DNA of 12,737 bases from Clostridiales bacterium UBA1316. Lineage in GTDB: Bacteria; Bacillota; Clostridia; Oscillospirales; Oscillospiraceae. Positions 1-7,090 of the stretch are shown one piece after another. Within the stretch, counting starts at the first letter, position 1. The number at the start of each line of letters is the position of its first letter. The translations under genes and the position numbers were made by a program. The stretch lies in contig DBTM01000088.1 of NCBI GenBank assembly GCA_002307055.1, forward strand, positions 1-12,737. Direction: 5' to 3'. The notes under the pieces are model-generated. The model ran no database searches and was not told where the DNA came from. It saw only the letters and a list, made by a program, of their open reading frames with translations.

Positions 1-85
1 TCTGCCTGAGCTCGACTGCTCCCGGCGCTGCCGCCAATGAGCCGTCTGTATATGTGTTTATCGTAGCCATGTAGGTTGTCCGGGC
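1..85 (-). repeat. Surface-protein repeat module 3, cut by window edge
   Basis: The start of a third module is visible (TTYMATINTYTDGSLAAAPG, then AVELRQ) before the window ends. At the DNA level its last bases nearly match the corresponding part of module 1 around 2005-2040. Confidence 0.75.
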
Positions 86-3000
86 TGCCGCGCCCGTTAC
101 CGTGCACGTCGCGTTCACCGCACTGCTCAGCGAGCTTTTTGTCAATGCCGCGATCGTCTCGCCGCTCGTTCCGGTTCCCGACCAGGCGTAGGTATATGTG
201 CTCGCTCCGACGCCGACCGCCGTGATCACCAGCGTCCTGCCGCCGAGCACCACCGTTCCGTTTGCGACCGTACTGCCGTCATACGTAGCCGAGATTGAAC
301 TGCCCGTTGCCGTTCCGGCATTCGATACGGCGAACGTTACGGTGTAGTAATTCACATTTGCGCTGGCCGCCGCGCTCCCTATCGTGATATCCGTTCCGGT
401 ATCCGCGCTGTTGATATAGACGTCGTATGTCCCGCTCACGGCCGGCGCGGTATACACCCCTGTTGTGCCGCACGTCGCGGCCGTGTATTTTGTCGTTCCG
501 CTCTGCTTCAGCTCGACCGTTCCAGGCGCCACCGCGAGCGCGCCGTCCTTATATGTATTAACCGTCGCGGTCACGGTGAGCGAGCCGCTGTCGGAAGCGA
601 AGGCCGTGCTGCTGCTGCCGTCGTCGCCAATTTTCTTGTTGCCGTACTCCACAAAATAACCCTTGGCATCCCAGGATCCGGTTCCTGCCGCAGAGTAAGA
701 CTTATCATTCCAGGAAAACTTCGTGCTGTGCTCCGAATAGCCCCCGTCTACTATAAGCGTTGTCAGGCACGTTTCATAGTTGCCATCCGTAGATGTCACG
801 TTAGCCGTATCATTATTCGGCTCGTAGTATGTAGAGCCCCTGCCCCAGTTGTGATAATAGGTCGTGTTTTCCGCGTCCCTTTTGGCGGCATATTCTGCAT
901 TTTGATTCCCGCGCAGACTGATCGTTTTGTAAAATGTCGTTCCGATTTCCGGCCCGCATGCCCAGTACCAGCCAGAAGAAACGACGCCGGTTGTATCAAA
1001 CGAGGAATAGTACAGTTGAGCTCCCGAGGTCCCTCCGGAAGCATCTGTGATACTTCCGCTGCTTTTCAGGATCGTGCCACCCAGCCAGCCGACTTTTCCT
1101 CCGGACAGCGAGTTTAAGTAGGTGTCCTCTTTCTCGCTCATGACGGTTGCGAGATAGCCGGTCCTGCCCATGTAGGTCATACCCTTCGCAGCGGTATATG
1201 CGTCCGTCCAATATGTTGAGTTGCTTGGTATGTACTGATAATAATGCTCCGTGTCGATGTTGTAATAGGTATCGGTCGTGATACTCTCTGTCGTGACCGT
1301 GACGCTCACCGTCTGGGACGCGCTGGCGAGCGCGATACCCACTTCGCGCAGATAGCTCTGGACCGCACTTGTCAAAGTGCCGCTGTCAAGGTTTATACGT
1401 TTGGTGTAATCGTTTGAGCTTGAAGAGACCGTAAATCCGGACGGCGCCGTCGGCAGAACGATCTTGTCGCCGGTCGCGACGTTGTCGGAGAAGCTGATCA
1501 GTATTGTCCTGATGCCGTTGCCAGTCACCTCGGCGTCCGCGTAGTAATATTTATCGCCGGAAAGAACGGTGTCCCCGAGCGCGATGCCGACTGCCGCGCC
1601 CGTCACCGTACAGGCAGCGTCCACCTTGCCGCCGAGTGAGGATATGGTCAGCGCCGCCGATGTCTGGCTATCCGTTCCGGTTCCGCTCCACGCGTATTTA
1701 TACGCGCCGGCACCGGCACCCACAGCCGTGATCGCCAGCGTCTTGCCGCCGAGCACCACCGCTCCGCTTGTGACCGTACCGCCGCCATACGTCGCAGATA
1801 TCGTGCTGCCCGACGCGTTTCCGGCGTTCGCCACGGCGAACGTTACGGTGTAGTAGTTAACATCCGCGCTGGCCGCCGTGCCGTCTATCTTGATATCCGC
1901 TCCGGTATCGACGCTGTTGATGTAGATATCGTAAGTTCCATCCGCGGCGGACGCTGTATACACTCCCGTTGTGCTGCTGCTCGCCGTGTATTTCGTCGTC
2001 CCGTTCTGCCAGAGCTCGACTGCTCCCGGCGATACCGCCAGAGAACCGTCGGTATGTACGTTGACCGTTGCCGTATAGAGCTTAGCGCTTACAGAAAAAT
2101 CGGCATCACCGGATGCGCCGCCCGAGGCGACGGCCTGAACCGTATGGCTGCCGACGCTCAGACCGGATGGTATACTGTAAGCATACCCGGATGTACCCAC
2201 CGAAACGCCAGTTTTTTTGCAGCTGCCGTCAATATAGATATCCACTGTACCGCTCATCGCCGCGCCGGAGGCGTCATACATCATTATCGTCGCTGTGGAA
2301 GGGTTGGTATTACTGCTGGGGGATACACTTACTGTGGACACCGCTTGCGTGTAGCTGCCGGAAACCGGGTCAATACCGCCGCTGATAGGCGTGTTGCTGA
2401 AATACCATGCTTTGATAATATGATCTTCCGCAGCTGAGCCTGTGGAAGCACTGAAGCCGACATAAACGCTGTCATTGAGTAAATTCTGATTTGATAATTG
2501 CCTTTTAAAACTGTAATTTGAGCTATCAGCTCTTGTGCTGCTTTTCCCGTAGGTTACGGTAACTTCGGAGGTACCGTCGTTGTTCTTCGTCAGATCCGCC
2601 CACACATGGATATCGCTGCTGTCATTCAGGGCGCTATAGCCATGTGCGACACGGGATGTACTGTCGTCTGTCGGGCTTGAATAATCAGTGCTGGTCGAAT
2701 CGGTGTAAGTACTATGCAGGATATTCGCACCTGTGCTATTGGAGGTGCTGTAGCGGCTGAGTTTATCCGTTGAAGGAGAATTATTGGGTCTGCTGCCGTC
2801 CCAGTCGTTTGTATCTATGGCCACATGGTGATAATCGGACGACTTACCAGACAAACCCTCGTATTGGCTGTTGCAGTAGGTATCCAACTCGACGGCGAGT
2901 GAGTCTCCCTCAATAATGCTTCCGCCACCGTCATAATCGCTGTAGCCAAGATTGATGCCGGAGCCTCCGCTCTGCACGCCGTTTGATGAATCGTAAATAA

Positions 3001-3361
3001 TAAAGCAAAGTCCGTCGCCGCCGCCGTTTGTCTGGTTCGCCATATTTACCACAAAATATGTGCTGAAACCGCTGCCAAGCTGGATCGGGCTGCGGCGGAC
3101 GACCGTTCCAACGCCAGTTCCCGTCAGCTGCAGACATTTATCGCTGTTGACCGTGGTAACGCCGGTCGATTCGAGCAGCGTGTTTCCGCTGCTGTTCGAA
3201 ACCAGGCCCGAGAAATTGCTGATTGTACTATTAGCAACGTAAATTGGAAGGGGCGTGGAATCGGTCGCACCCGCCGAGAGCGTGACCGCCGGCATCAGGC
3301 TTATCACCATCGCCAGCGTCAGAATAATCGCCAGAAATTTTCTTTGCATTTTTTTAGCCAT
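1..3361 (-). CDS. Large secreted lectin-like repeat surface protein (C-terminus outside window)
   Basis: The frame is open from ATG at 3361 to the window edge, giving 1120 residues with no stop, so the C-terminus and any cell-wall anchor are unseen. GAGGAGG lies just upstream of the start. Residues 1 to about 32 form a signal peptide (basic start MAKKMQRK, hydrophobic core, LSAGA). Residues about 40-325 resemble an L-type (legume) lectin domain, with LAVELDTYC at 155-163 and HHVAIDTN at 178-185. Residues about 338-425 look Ig-like. Residues 429-590 are repeat module 1. Residues about 590-695 look like a beta-sandwich. Residues about 700-907 are C-type-lectin-like (GYLATV near 736, WLGG near 758, WND at 884-886, YFVEY near 903). 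Module 2 and the start of module 3 follow. It is probably a glycan-binding adhesin. Its 5' neighbour, 40 bases away, is a degenerate receiver gene, probably in the same operon. Domain names come from motif recognition, not a search. Confidence 0.85.
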   Translation of the reverse strand, partial: MAKKMQRKFLAIILTLAMVISLMPAVTLSAGATDSTPLPIYVANSTISNFSGLVSNSSGNTLLESTGVTTVNSDKCLQLTGTGVGTVVRRSPIQLGSGFSTYFVVNMANQTNGGGDGLCFIIYDSSNGVQSGGSGINLGYSDYDGGGSIIEGDSLAVELDTYCNSQYEGLSGKSSDYHHVAIDTNDWDGSRPNNSPSTDKLSRYSTSNSTGANILHSTYTDSTSTDYSSPTDDSTSRVAHGYSALNDSSDIHVWADLTKNNDGTSEVTVTYGKSSTRADSSNYSFKRQLSNQNLLNDSVYVGFSASTGSAAEDHIIKAWYFSNTPISGGIDPVSGSYTQAVSTVSVSPSSNTNPSTATIMMYDASGAAMSGTVDIYIDGSCKKTGVSVGTSGYAYSIPSGLSVGSHTVQAVASGGASGDADFSVSAKLYTATVNVHTDGSLAVSPGAVELWQNGTTKYTASSSTTGVYTASAADGTYDIYINSVDTGADIKIDGTAASADVNYYTVTFAVANAGNASGSTISATYGGGTVTSGAVVLGGKTLAITAVGAGAGAYKYAWSGTGTDSQTSAALTISSLGGKVDAACTVTGAAVGIALGDTVLSGDKYYYADAEVTGNGIRTILISFSDNVATGDKIVLPTAPSGFTVSSSSNDYTKRINLDSGTLTSAVQSYLREVGIALASASQTVSVTVTTESITTDTYYNIDTEHYYQYIPSNSTYWTDAYTAAKGMTYMGRTGYLATVMSEKEDTYLNSLSGGKVGWLGGTILKSSGSITDASGGTSGAQLYYSSFDTTGVVSSGWYWACGPEIGTTFYKTISLRGNQNAEYAAKRDAENTTYYHNWGRGSTYYEPNNDTANVTSTDGNYETCLTTLIVDGGYSEHSTKFSWNDKSYSAAGTGSWDAKGYFVEYGNKKIGDDGSSSTAFASDSGSLTVTATVNTYKDGALAVAPGTVELKQSGTTKYTAATCGTTGVYTAPAVSGTYDVYINSADTGTDITIGSAAASANVNYYTVTFAVSNAGTATGSSISATYDGSTVANGTVVLGGRTLVITAVGVGASTYTYAWSGTGTSGETIAALTKSSLSSAVNATCTVTGAAARTTYMATINTYTDGSLAAAPGAVELRQ
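86..574 (-). repeat. Surface-protein repeat module 2
   Basis: This is the second copy of the roughly 163-residue module (phrases KDGALAVAPGTVEL, GTYDVYINS, NYYTVTFAV, YAWSGTGT). Equivalent codons in modules 2 and 3 lie exactly 501 bases apart (557-559 and 56-58), which shows true tandem organisation. Modules 1 and 2 are separated by a beta-sandwich segment and the C-type-lectin-like domain. Confidence 0.8.
1592..2077 (-). repeat. Surface-protein repeat module 1
   Basis: This stretch encodes about 162 residues starting YTATVN and ending CTVTGAA. It contains the phrases TDGSLAVSPGAVEL, GTYDIYINS, NYYTVTFAV and YAWSGTGT. The same phrases recur, slightly changed, at 86-574, and the DNA is also clearly similar (for example GAGCTCGACTGCTCCCGGCG near 2012-2031 and again near 8-27). 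It appears to hold two beta-rich subdomains. Confidence 0.8.
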
Positions 3362-3401
3362 TTTGTATCCTCCTCATTTGAAAAAAATGTATATCCGTAT
3401 T

Positions 3402-3815
3402 TTATTTTTCTCCATACCGTACCTTTTTGAATATCAGGGAGTCCATCACTTCCGCGAGCTTTTCCTCCGTCGCCGGAAGCAGCAGATACGCGTCGACGCC
3501 CCGCGGGAAGGCTTCGAGGGCGTACCCCTCGCCAGCGGCCATCCACACGACCTGAATTTGGGGATAAACAGCCGTTGCCTGTCTTGTCAGCTCCAGGCCC
3601 GGAATAGACGGATCGTCTATTCTGACAAATACAGCGCCGTCCTCGGGAGCGCGGATAAAGGCCTGAAACGCGTGTTCATTCTGCCATACCTGCGGCCATA
3701 TGCTATAATTCTCTTTAAAAATGCGGATAAGCCGTTCTGTGCTATATTTGTCTTTATCCGCTAATAACACCCTTTTCAGGATTGCATCACCTCCCATTTT
3801 TTGAGACTTTATCAT
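3402..3815 (-). CDS. Stand-alone degenerate (pseudo-)receiver protein
   Basis: This 137-residue protein is a single receiver-like domain with no output domain. It aligns by eye with the receiver of the regulator at 5851-6957: IDDPSIPGLEL matches IEMPGMSGLEL, GYALEAF matches KYALKAF, and AYLLLPA matches GYLLKPL. The signalling residues are gone. The phospho-acceptor Asp is Arg65, the switch Thr is Ala93, the invariant Lys is Leu113, and the second acidic residue of the N-terminal pair is Lys21. It therefore should not be phosphorylated and may act by protein contact. The longest ATG start is 3815, with another ATG at 3797. A very strong GGAGGTGAT at 3794-3786 lies inside this reading frame and points instead to a non-ATG start at CTG 3779 or ATC 3782 (giving KRVLLADKD). 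It probably shares an operon with the surface-protein gene 40 bases downstream. Confidence 0.75.
   Translation of the reverse strand: MIKSQKMGGDAILKRVLLADKDKYSTERLIRIFKENYSIWPQVWQNEHAFQAFIRAPEDGAVFVRIDDPSIPGLELTRQATAVYPQIQVVWMAAGEGYALEAFPRGVDAYLLLPATEEKLAEVMDSLIFKKVRYGEK
3786..3794 (-). promoter_or_regulatory. Strong ribosome binding site GGAGGTGAT suggesting a non-ATG start
   Basis: GGAGGTGAT is nearly a perfect anti-16S match. It lies downstream of both ATG candidates (3815, 3797). The in-frame codons at the right distance are ATC (3782, 7-base spacer from GGAGG) and CTG (3779, 10-base spacer). The receiver homology begins right after them. Confidence 0.45.
3808..3813 (-). promoter_or_regulatory. 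Possible -10 box for the degenerate receiver/adhesin operon
   Basis: GATAAA on the minus strand starts 5 bases after the second 9-mer of the direct repeat, or 7 bases after its GTTAATT core. That is close to the repeat-to-(-10) spacing reported for SARP promoters. Transcription would then begin near 3801, just ahead of the strong ribosome site at 3794-3786. There is no clear -35, as expected for an activator-dependent promoter. Confidence 0.3.
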
Positions 3816-3818
3816 TCC

Positions 3819-3838
3819 GGAATTAACGGGGAATTAAC
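3819..3838. promoter_or_regulatory. Direct repeat GGAATTAAC x2, 11-base period; candidate SARP operator
   Basis: GGAATTAAC occurs at 3819-3827 and again at 3830-3838, exactly 11 bases apart. It lies between the degenerate receiver gene and the divergent kinase/regulator pair. SARP activators are known to bind short direct repeats with 11-base (one helical turn) periodicity close to the -10 box. The neighbouring regulator has the SARP domain layout, so this is its most likely binding site. The functional claim is inference. Confidence 0.5.
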
Positions 3839-3920
3839 AAAGAGGCCTTTTTTGCCGGAGCCGGGCATATTTTAAAAAATATTTTTGCTTTTTGTCGAAA
3901 ATTTCTGGCCTGAGTCTTAT

Positions 3921-3948
3921 TTGCCGTGTGAATATATGGTAGTATTAA
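3921..3948 (+). promoter_or_regulatory. Possible promoter for the kinase/regulator operon
   Basis: TTGCCG (3921-3926) and TATTAA (3943-3948) are separated by 16 bases. An AT-rich stretch, including the perfect inverted repeat ATATTTT-AA-AAAATAT (3867-3882), lies upstream and could serve as an UP element. Transcription would begin near 3955, after the ATG at 3950, which supports the start at 3980. Confidence 0.35.
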
Positions 3949-3979
3949 TTTGTTATTCTGTTTTGAGGCTGGAATCAAT

Positions 3980-5872
3980 ATGAAGCTTTTAAGATATGTC
4001 TGGCTTCCCGCGCTGTTGTTGTTACTGCTCACTCTCACGGGCTGTGAGGGGCAGGATGGAAAAGCGGGGACAATAGAAGCGCACAATGGAATATTTGATC
4101 TTTCCGGATGGAGCTTTTCCGCGGACGGCAACGTCTCGCTTGATGGGGATTGGGCTTTTTACTGGGACGCGCTTCTCTCGCCGGGGGAATTTGCTGACAG
4201 GGCGCCGACCGGTTATTACAGGCTGCCGTCCGGCTGGGCAAAATACAAGGAGCTTTCTTTGCCCGCCCACGGCGTTGCCACATACAGGCTCGTAGTGAAA
4301 ACCGCCGCCGGGGGGCTTTACGGCATCTCGGTTCCCAATGTCTATACGGATTACGCGCTGTGGGTAAACGGCTCGCTTTTGCATGCCTGCGGCAGCTTTG
4401 CGCAGGCCCAAACCGTTTATTTTCATCCGCAGACCTACGACATCTACTTCACCGGTTCAGAGCTGGAAATTGTCCTGCAGGTAAAAAACAACGATCTTGT
4501 CTTTGGCGGGGGCGTCGGTCAGAGCATTAGGCTGGGAACATCAACGCTGATTCATAAAGAGCAAAATATGTGGGCCGCCGTTGATATTATTCTGATTTCA
4601 ATCTGCATGTTCGCGGGCTTGTTTTTTCTTATACTCCGTCATTTTAGGAAAAACAGCTTTGAACTTGCCTGGCTCTCAGTACTTTGCATTTCGGTCTCCC
4701 TGCGAAATCTGTTATCAAATACGACGCTGATGATGCAGGTCTATCCGGGGCTTCCGTTTTGGCTTGGGTCGAGACTTGTCACGCTGACGATCCCGACCAT
4801 TATTATTTCCATGCTCTTCTATACGCGCGGGCTTTACAGAGATGTGATGCCGCGGGTAGCCTTCCGCGTCATTTTATCGCTGAATGCGCTTTACATATTC
4901 ATCGTCCTTGCGCTTTCCTCCACAATCTACTCCGCCGTCTTTGTCCCGTATCTGCTGACGGTCGGGGCCGCCTGCGCGCTTGGCTGCTACGTCTCCGTAA
5001 AAGCGATGAAGCGCCGGGAAAAGGAGTCCTTCTTCTTTCTGGCGGGGATGCTGATTTTAACGTTGGGCGCGCTGCTGGATAGCTTGGTTTACATGAGCGT
5101 CCTTTCCGCCCGGTATATGCTCTCGGCAGCTTTGTTCGGCTTTATTATCATTCAGGCCGTATTGCTGTCAAAAAGATACTCGGAGGCCTTCCGGCGTGTG
5201 GGGCTTTTATCAGCCGACCTGCAGGTATCCCTGGATAAGGTCATAAACACGGAAACCGCGTTCTTGAACGCGCAGATAAAGCCGCATTTTTTATATAACT
5301 CCCTGAATATCATCGCGGAATGCTGTGGAACTGAACCGCAGGAGGCGGAGAAGCTCATCCTGTCTCTTTCAAAATACCTGCGGGGAACGCTGGATTTTGA
5401 AAACCTCGGAGGTCTCATTCCGCTGAAGAAGGAGCTTGAGCTTGTCCGCGCCTACGCGTCGATTGAAGAAGCAAGATTTGAGGATATAAAGATTGAATTT
5501 GATTTGGCCGATCCGCTCCCGGATATTCAGATCCCGCCGCTGACCATACAGCCGCTGGTGGAAAACGCCGTAAAGCACGGGCTGCGCAAACGGGAAAACG
5601 GCGGTGCTGTTACGGTCAGAGCTGTAGTGATCAGCAACAGCGTTTTGTTTTGTGTGGAGGACGACGGAGCCGGGATTCCCGAGAAGAAGCTGGGTGCCCT
5701 GCTGGATACGCCGAAAGGCAGCGCCAGCATCGGTCTGTATAATATCAACACGCGCCTTCTCAGGCTTTACGGCAAGGGGCTTATGATACGAAGTGCAGTC
5801 AATGCCGGAACAAGGGTCAGCTTTGATATTCCAATCGGGGAGGGGTCAGCGTGTTCAAAATTATCGGAGTAG
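3980..5872 (+). CDS. LytS-type sensor histidine kinase with extracellular 7TM-DISM-like sensor
   Basis: This 630-residue membrane kinase is counted from ATG 3980. An upstream in-frame ATG at 3950 would put ten residues before the export signal. Residues 1-22 form a hydrophobic signal ending in the lipobox LTGC (Cys22). Residues about 35-190 form an extracellular beta-rich domain resembling 7TMR-DISM extracellular or galactose-binding-like sensors (LDGDWAFYWD, YRLVV, YALWVNG). About seven membrane segments lie between 203 and 397. The catalytic part starts with NAQIKPHFLYNSLNII (phospho-His436), then the ATPase N box around Asn529 (QPLVENAVKHG), DDGAGIP at 561-567 and SIGLYNINTRL around 583-593. 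Its stop overlaps the start of the next gene by 22 bases, so the two are translationally coupled and the regulator is its likely partner. The ligand is unknown; carbohydrate is a guess from the sensor type and the lectin neighbour. Confidence 0.88.
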   Translation: MKLLRYVWLPALLLLLLTLTGCEGQDGKAGTIEAHNGIFDLSGWSFSADGNVSLDGDWAFYWDALLSPGEFADRAPTGYYRLPSGWAKYKELSLPAHGVATYRLVVKTAAGGLYGISVPNVYTDYALWVNGSLLHACGSFAQAQTVYFHPQTYDIYFTGSELEIVLQVKNNDLVFGGGVGQSIRLGTSTLIHKEQNMWAAVDIILISICMFAGLFFLILRHFRKNSFELAWLSVLCISVSLRNLLSNTTLMMQVYPGLPFWLGSRLVTLTIPTIIISMLFYTRGLYRDVMPRVAFRVILSLNALYIFIVLALSSTIYSAVFVPYLLTVGAACALGCYVSVKAMKRREKESFFFLAGMLILTLGALLDSLVYMSVLSARYMLSAALFGFIIIQAVLLSKRYSEAFRRVGLLSADLQVSLDKVINTETAFLNAQIKPHFLYNSLNIIAECCGTEPQEAEKLILSLSKYLRGTLDFENLGGLIPLKKELELVRAYASIEEARFEDIKIEFDLADPLPDIQIPPLTIQPLVENAVKHGLRKRENGGAVTVRAVVISNSVLFCVEDDGAGIPEKKLGALLDTPKGSASIGLYNINTRLLRLYGKGLMIRSAVNAGTRVSFDIPIGEGSACSKLSE

Positions 5873-6957
5873 ACGATGAAAAAATAGCGCTTGATAGATT
5901 TGAGCGGATCATGAAGGAAGACGCGCGGGTTTCGGTGATCGGAACATTTACCCGCGTTTCGGACGCGTTGGAATTTGTGAGGCGCAACCCAGTGGATATC
6001 GCCTTTCTCGACATTGAAATGCCGGGGATGAGCGGCCTTGAGCTGGCGGAAAGGCTGGCTGAAGAAAACCCGTATATCGAGATTGTTTTTATAACCGCTT
6101 ACGACAAATATGCACTGAAGGCCTTTCAGACTCACGCCATTGGATATCTGCTGAAGCCATTGGATATCGACGAGGTTAGAGAACAAATCGATAATTTCGC
6201 CCGAAAGCTCGGATGCCGTCGGGAAACAATAAGCTCTGAATATCTGACAGTCAAATGCTTCGGCCAATTTTTATGCTGCGCGGATAAAAACGCCGCCGAC
6301 CCGATACGCTGGAGAACGGCGAAGGCGGAGGAGCTTTTCGCTCTTTTGGTCCATTATCAGGGCAAAGCCATATCGAAGGAAATCTTAATCGACGCCCTGT
6401 GGCCGGAAGCGGAACCCGAAAAGGCCGCGAACAATTTCCGTGTTACCTGCACATATCTCAGGAACACGCTCACGGATAAAGGCTTCGCAAACATTTTGCT
6501 ACGCGACCGCGACAGCTATCTCCTCGATACCTCGAGGCTCCGCTGCGACCTGCTCCTGTTTCTCCCTACGACCGGCGCGGCGTCGTTGGAGCTGTCCGCC
6601 CTGGAGAAAGCTTCCGCTCTGTACGCCGGCGGATATTTTGAGAATAAGCCCTACGAATGGGCGGCAAATATGAGGGTGTGGCTGGAAAGAGAATATAAAA
6701 AAATCCAGTACCGGATTGCCGACGAATATCAAAGCATCGGGGAAAACAAAAGGGCATACGCGGTGCTGGAAAAAGCGCTTGAGCATGACCCTTACGATGA
6801 GGAAGCGTATGAAAAACTATTATCACTTAAGTTGCGGTCAGGCGACAGCGTTTCGGCGGTCAAAATCTACCTGGAATATGAGCAGAAGCTTTTGAAAGAG
6901 ATGGAACTGTCACCATCAGACAAGCTGAAGGAACTCATGGCTGCAATAATGCAATGA
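5851..6957 (+). CDS. SARP/BTAD-type response regulator (receiver + winged helix + BTAD)
   Basis: This 368-residue protein starts at GTG 5851 (AGGGG upstream), inside the end of the kinase gene. Residues 1-120 form an intact receiver with acidic pair Asp8/Asp9, phospho-acceptor Asp54 (FLDIEMPGMSG), Thr82 and Lys102 (LLKPL). Residues about 131-230 form an OmpR-type winged helix of the SARP kind (FGQF, TAKAEELFALLVHYQGKAI, ILIDALWPE, TYLRNTL). Residues about 235-365 form a BTAD helical-repeat region (YEWAANMRVWLEREY, AYAVLEKALEHDPYDEEAYE). Phosphorylation by the upstream kinase should control DNA binding. The 11-base-period direct repeat at 3819-3838 is its best target in the window. In Firmicutes, receiver-BTAD proteins often replace the LytTR output domain seen with LytS kinases. 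Confidence 0.9.
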   Translation: MFKIIGVDDEKIALDRFERIMKEDARVSVIGTFTRVSDALEFVRRNPVDIAFLDIEMPGMSGLELAERLAEENPYIEIVFITAYDKYALKAFQTHAIGYLLKPLDIDEVREQIDNFARKLGCRRETISSEYLTVKCFGQFLCCADKNAADPIRWRTAKAEELFALLVHYQGKAISKEILIDALWPEAEPEKAANNFRVTCTYLRNTLTDKGFANILLRDRDSYLLDTSRLRCDLLLFLPTTGAASLELSALEKASALYAGGYFENKPYEWAANMRVWLEREYKKIQYRIADEYQSIGENKRAYAVLEKALEHDPYDEEAYEKLLSLKLRSGDSVSAVKIYLEYEQKLLKEMELSPSDKLKELMAAIMQ

Positions 6958-6982
6958 GATAAAAATCCTCTGCAACAGGCAG

Positions 6983-7018
6983 GCGGGAAGGAAAACCCTT
7001 TCAAGTTATCCTTCCCGC
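6983..7018 (+). terminator. Hairpin after the response regulator, probable terminator
   Basis: GCGGGAAGGA (6983-6992) pairs over ten bases with TCCTTCCCGC (7009-7018) around a 16-base loop, 26 bases after the regulator stop. No clear T tract follows, so intrinsic termination is plausible but not certain. Confidence 0.5.
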
Positions 7019-7026
7019 TTGTCTCT

Positions 7027-7050
7027 AAGGCTGTCATTTCAGACAGCTTT
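7027..7050. other. Second stem-loop between the regulator and the element remnant
   Basis: AAGGCTGTC (7027-7035) pairs with GACAGCTTT (7042-7050) with one G-T pair and a 6-base loop. It lies between the two gene blocks and may be part of a termination region or the edge of the mobile element. Confidence 0.35.
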
Positions 7051-7090
7051 AGAAGATCATTTGGATAATATAGAAAATGTTGTTAAAAAA

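Noticed and set aside
1..3361. CRISPR-like or intergenic repeat explanation for the repeated DNA
   Set aside because: The repeats keep a single open frame of 1120 codons and encode recurring protein modules.
3255..3764. Plus-strand frame of 169 codons opposite the degenerate receiver
   Set aside because: It is antisense to the receiver homology and the adhesin signal peptide, with no protein family recognised.
3867..3882. Perfect inverted repeat ATATTTT-AA-AAAATAT as an operator
   Set aside because: It is made only of A and T in an AT-rich promoter region, so it is expected by composition; an UP-element role is enough.
3950..3979. Earlier ATG for the kinase
   Set aside because: The ten extra residues precede a complete lipoprotein signal, and this ATG lies at or before the predicted transcript start.
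4684..5082. Second plus-strand frame inside the kinase membrane region
   Set aside because: It is an out-of-frame shadow; the kinase frame carries the transmembrane pattern and family motifs.
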